Position numbers and translations under genes: made by a program | DNA from: Arthrobacter sp. StoSoilB19 | Lineage (GTDB): Bacteria > Actinomycetota > Actinomycetes > Actinomycetales > Micrococcaceae | Reading direction: 5' to 3' | Assembly (NCBI RefSeq): GCF_019977275.1 | Contig: NZ_AP024650.1 | Span: forward strand, 3,782,001 to 3,846,000 | Length of the DNA stretch: 64,000 nt | The notes under the pieces: model-generated | Seen by the model: the letters and a program-made list of their open reading frames with translations, nothing else | Told to the model about the DNA's origin: nothing | The model's database searches: none | Part shown: piece by piece, positions 63,070 through 64,000 of the stretch | Layout of the letters: each line of letters opens with the position of its first letter | Numbering within the stretch: position 1 is the stretch's first letter

Positions 63070-63975
63070 CTAGCCCTTGACGGCGCCGAGGGTCATGCCC
63101 GCCACGATCCTGCGCTGCAGGAGCAGCGTGAGGAGGATGACGGGGATGGAATACACGGCGGCGAGGGCCGTCATGGATCCCCAGTCCAGGCCAAACTGCG
63201 TCTGGAAGTTCGCGATCACCACGGGCGTTGTCTGGGAGCGGATGGCCGTCATCAGTAGCGCGAACAGGAACTCGTTCCAGGAGGCCAGGAAGGCGAAGAT
63301 GGCTGTGACCGCGATGCCGCCGGACACCACCGGGATCACCACGCGCCACAGGGCTCCCAGCCGGCTGCACCCGTCCACGGTGGCCGCTTCCTCCAGGTCC
63401 TTCGGCACCGCTTCGAAGAAGCTGGACATGAGCCAGATCGAGAGCGGCAAGGAAATGGTGGTGTGGGCGATGGACAGTGCAATGGGAGTGTCGGCCAACC
63501 CCATTGAGGCCATCATGGACGCCAGCGGGATTCCGATGGCCACCGGCGGCACCATCCGGGTCACCAGCGCGGCCATGATGAAGATCCGGCCGCTGAGGGT
63601 CTTGTACCGGGTGATGCCGTATGCCGCCGGCACCGCCAGCACCAGCGAAAGCACGGTACTGATGATGGCCGTCTGGATGCTGTTGATGAACGACGCCGGC
63701 ACGCCGCTGCGGCCCAGCGCATTGGCGTAGTTCTCCAGCGTCCACTCCCGGGGAAGGATGGTGGGCGGCACCGCGATGGTGTCGATCGGCGTCTTAAAGG
63801 ACGTGAACAGCAGGTACAGGAACGGGAACCCGTACAGCACCATCGCTGCCGCCAGGAGGACCCACAGCAGGGTTCGGGTGCCGCGCCGGCCTGCTTCCAG
63901 CCCTTCCCGGTTCACACCGCGGCGCTTGCGTTCCTTGCCTGTGGCGACCGGCGCCGAAGGTGCCCCGGGCGCCAT
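63070..63975 (-). CDS. Carbohydrate ABC transporter permease (CUT1, MalG-like)
   Basis: 301-aa membrane permease of the CUT1 family for oligosaccharides, with six helices (~33-295) and the EAA loop EAATVDGCSRLGALWRVVIP that docks the ATPase. ATG 63975 gives a 32-residue charged N terminus typical of MalG; the frame stays open to the right edge, so a start further upstream cannot be excluded. The companion permease and solute-binding protein should lie beyond 64000. First visible gene of the fructan operon; would import an inulin or difructose-anhydride oligosaccharide. Confidence 0.92.
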   Translation of the reverse strand: MAPGAPSAPVATGKERKRRGVNREGLEAGRRGTRTLLWVLLAAAMVLYGFPFLYLLFTSFKTPIDTIAVPPTILPREWTLENYANALGRSGVPASFINSIQTAIISTVLSLVLAVPAAYGITRYKTLSGRIFIMAALVTRMVPPVAIGIPLASMMASMGLADTPIALSIAHTTISLPLSIWLMSSFFEAVPKDLEEAATVDGCSRLGALWRVVIPVVSGGIAVTAIFAFLASWNEFLFALLMTAIRSQTTPVVIANFQTQFGLDWGSMTALAAVYSIPVILLTLLLQRRIVAGMTLGAVKG

Positions 63976-64000
63976 GGCCGTGGCCCCGCCGTCGTGCCTG

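Overview
The window looks like chromosome of a high-GC Gram-positive actinobacterium, most likely a soil Arthrobacter/Pseudarthrobacter-type member of the Micrococcaceae. The grounds are the very high GC in third codon positions, frequent GTG/TTG starts, a DUF222-HNH (13E12-type) endonuclease, several actinobacterial lipoproteins, a split actinobacterial N-acetylglucosamine PTS with a GntR/HutC-type regulator, and a GH91 fructan enzyme of the kind known mainly from Arthrobacter. This placement is inferred from gene content, because no rRNA or other marker gene is present. I see no tRNA or rRNA gene, insertion sequence, prophage or CRISPR array.

Layout. 1-5.7 kb: end of an ABC exporter, a frameshifted short-chain reductase and katG. 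5.7-15.9 kb: a GAF histidine kinase, an acetyltransferase, an AMP-forming acyl-CoA synthetase, a NarL-type two-component pair divergent from an FtsX-type ABC transporter, a ZIP metal transporter, a stand-alone HATPase protein and an FMN reductase. 16-20 kb: a cytoplasmic exo-rhamnogalacturonan lyase-like protein (PL26) behind a LacI-type operator, then a START-like protein. 20-24.4 kb: an overlapping MFS / GAF / amidohydrolase operon divergent from an RpiR regulator. 24.5-26.4 kb: a DUF3558-like lipoprotein and a broken relative. 26.7-28.7 kb: a secreted PL11 rhamnogalacturonan lyase with a LacI-type operator at its promoter. 28.9-34.8 kb: an AsnC regulator divergent from a HisC-like aminotransferase plus YitT protein, a reductase, secreted proteins and a Ser/Thr dehydratase. 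34.9-42.1 kb: carboxylate transporters (MatC-like, DctA), a small P-loop kinase, and an IclR regulator divergent from an aromatic-acid permease. 42.1-47.9 kb: a complete GlcNAc uptake and catabolism cluster (GntR regulator, EIIA, EIIB, EIIC, nagB, cutC, nagA). 48-52.5 kb: DUF222-HNH, MBL hydrolase, GyrI-like, Rieske and monooxygenase genes. 52.5-57.9 kb: a second dctA, a double-domain Lrp regulator, an M20 amidohydrolase and an MHS permease. 58-64 kb: a fructan operon on the minus strand, running from an ABC sugar permease through a LacI regulator, GH32 and fructokinase to GH91, and continuing off the right edge.

The theme is scavenging of plant and microbial polymers. Pectin rhamnogalacturonan is handled by PL11 outside and PL26 inside the cell. 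Chitin-derived GlcNAc goes through the PTS, NagA and NagB. Fructan or difructose anhydride III is handled by ABC import, GH91, GH32 and fructokinase. Organic and aromatic acids are taken up by DctA, MatC-like, AAHS and MHS permeases. Almost every module has its own regulator and a visible palindrome in the control region. The fructan operon is the most interesting system: its GH91 enzyme and GH32 enzyme both lack signal peptides, which suggests intracellular breakdown of an imported difructose anhydride rather than the textbook extracellular inulin fructotransferase.
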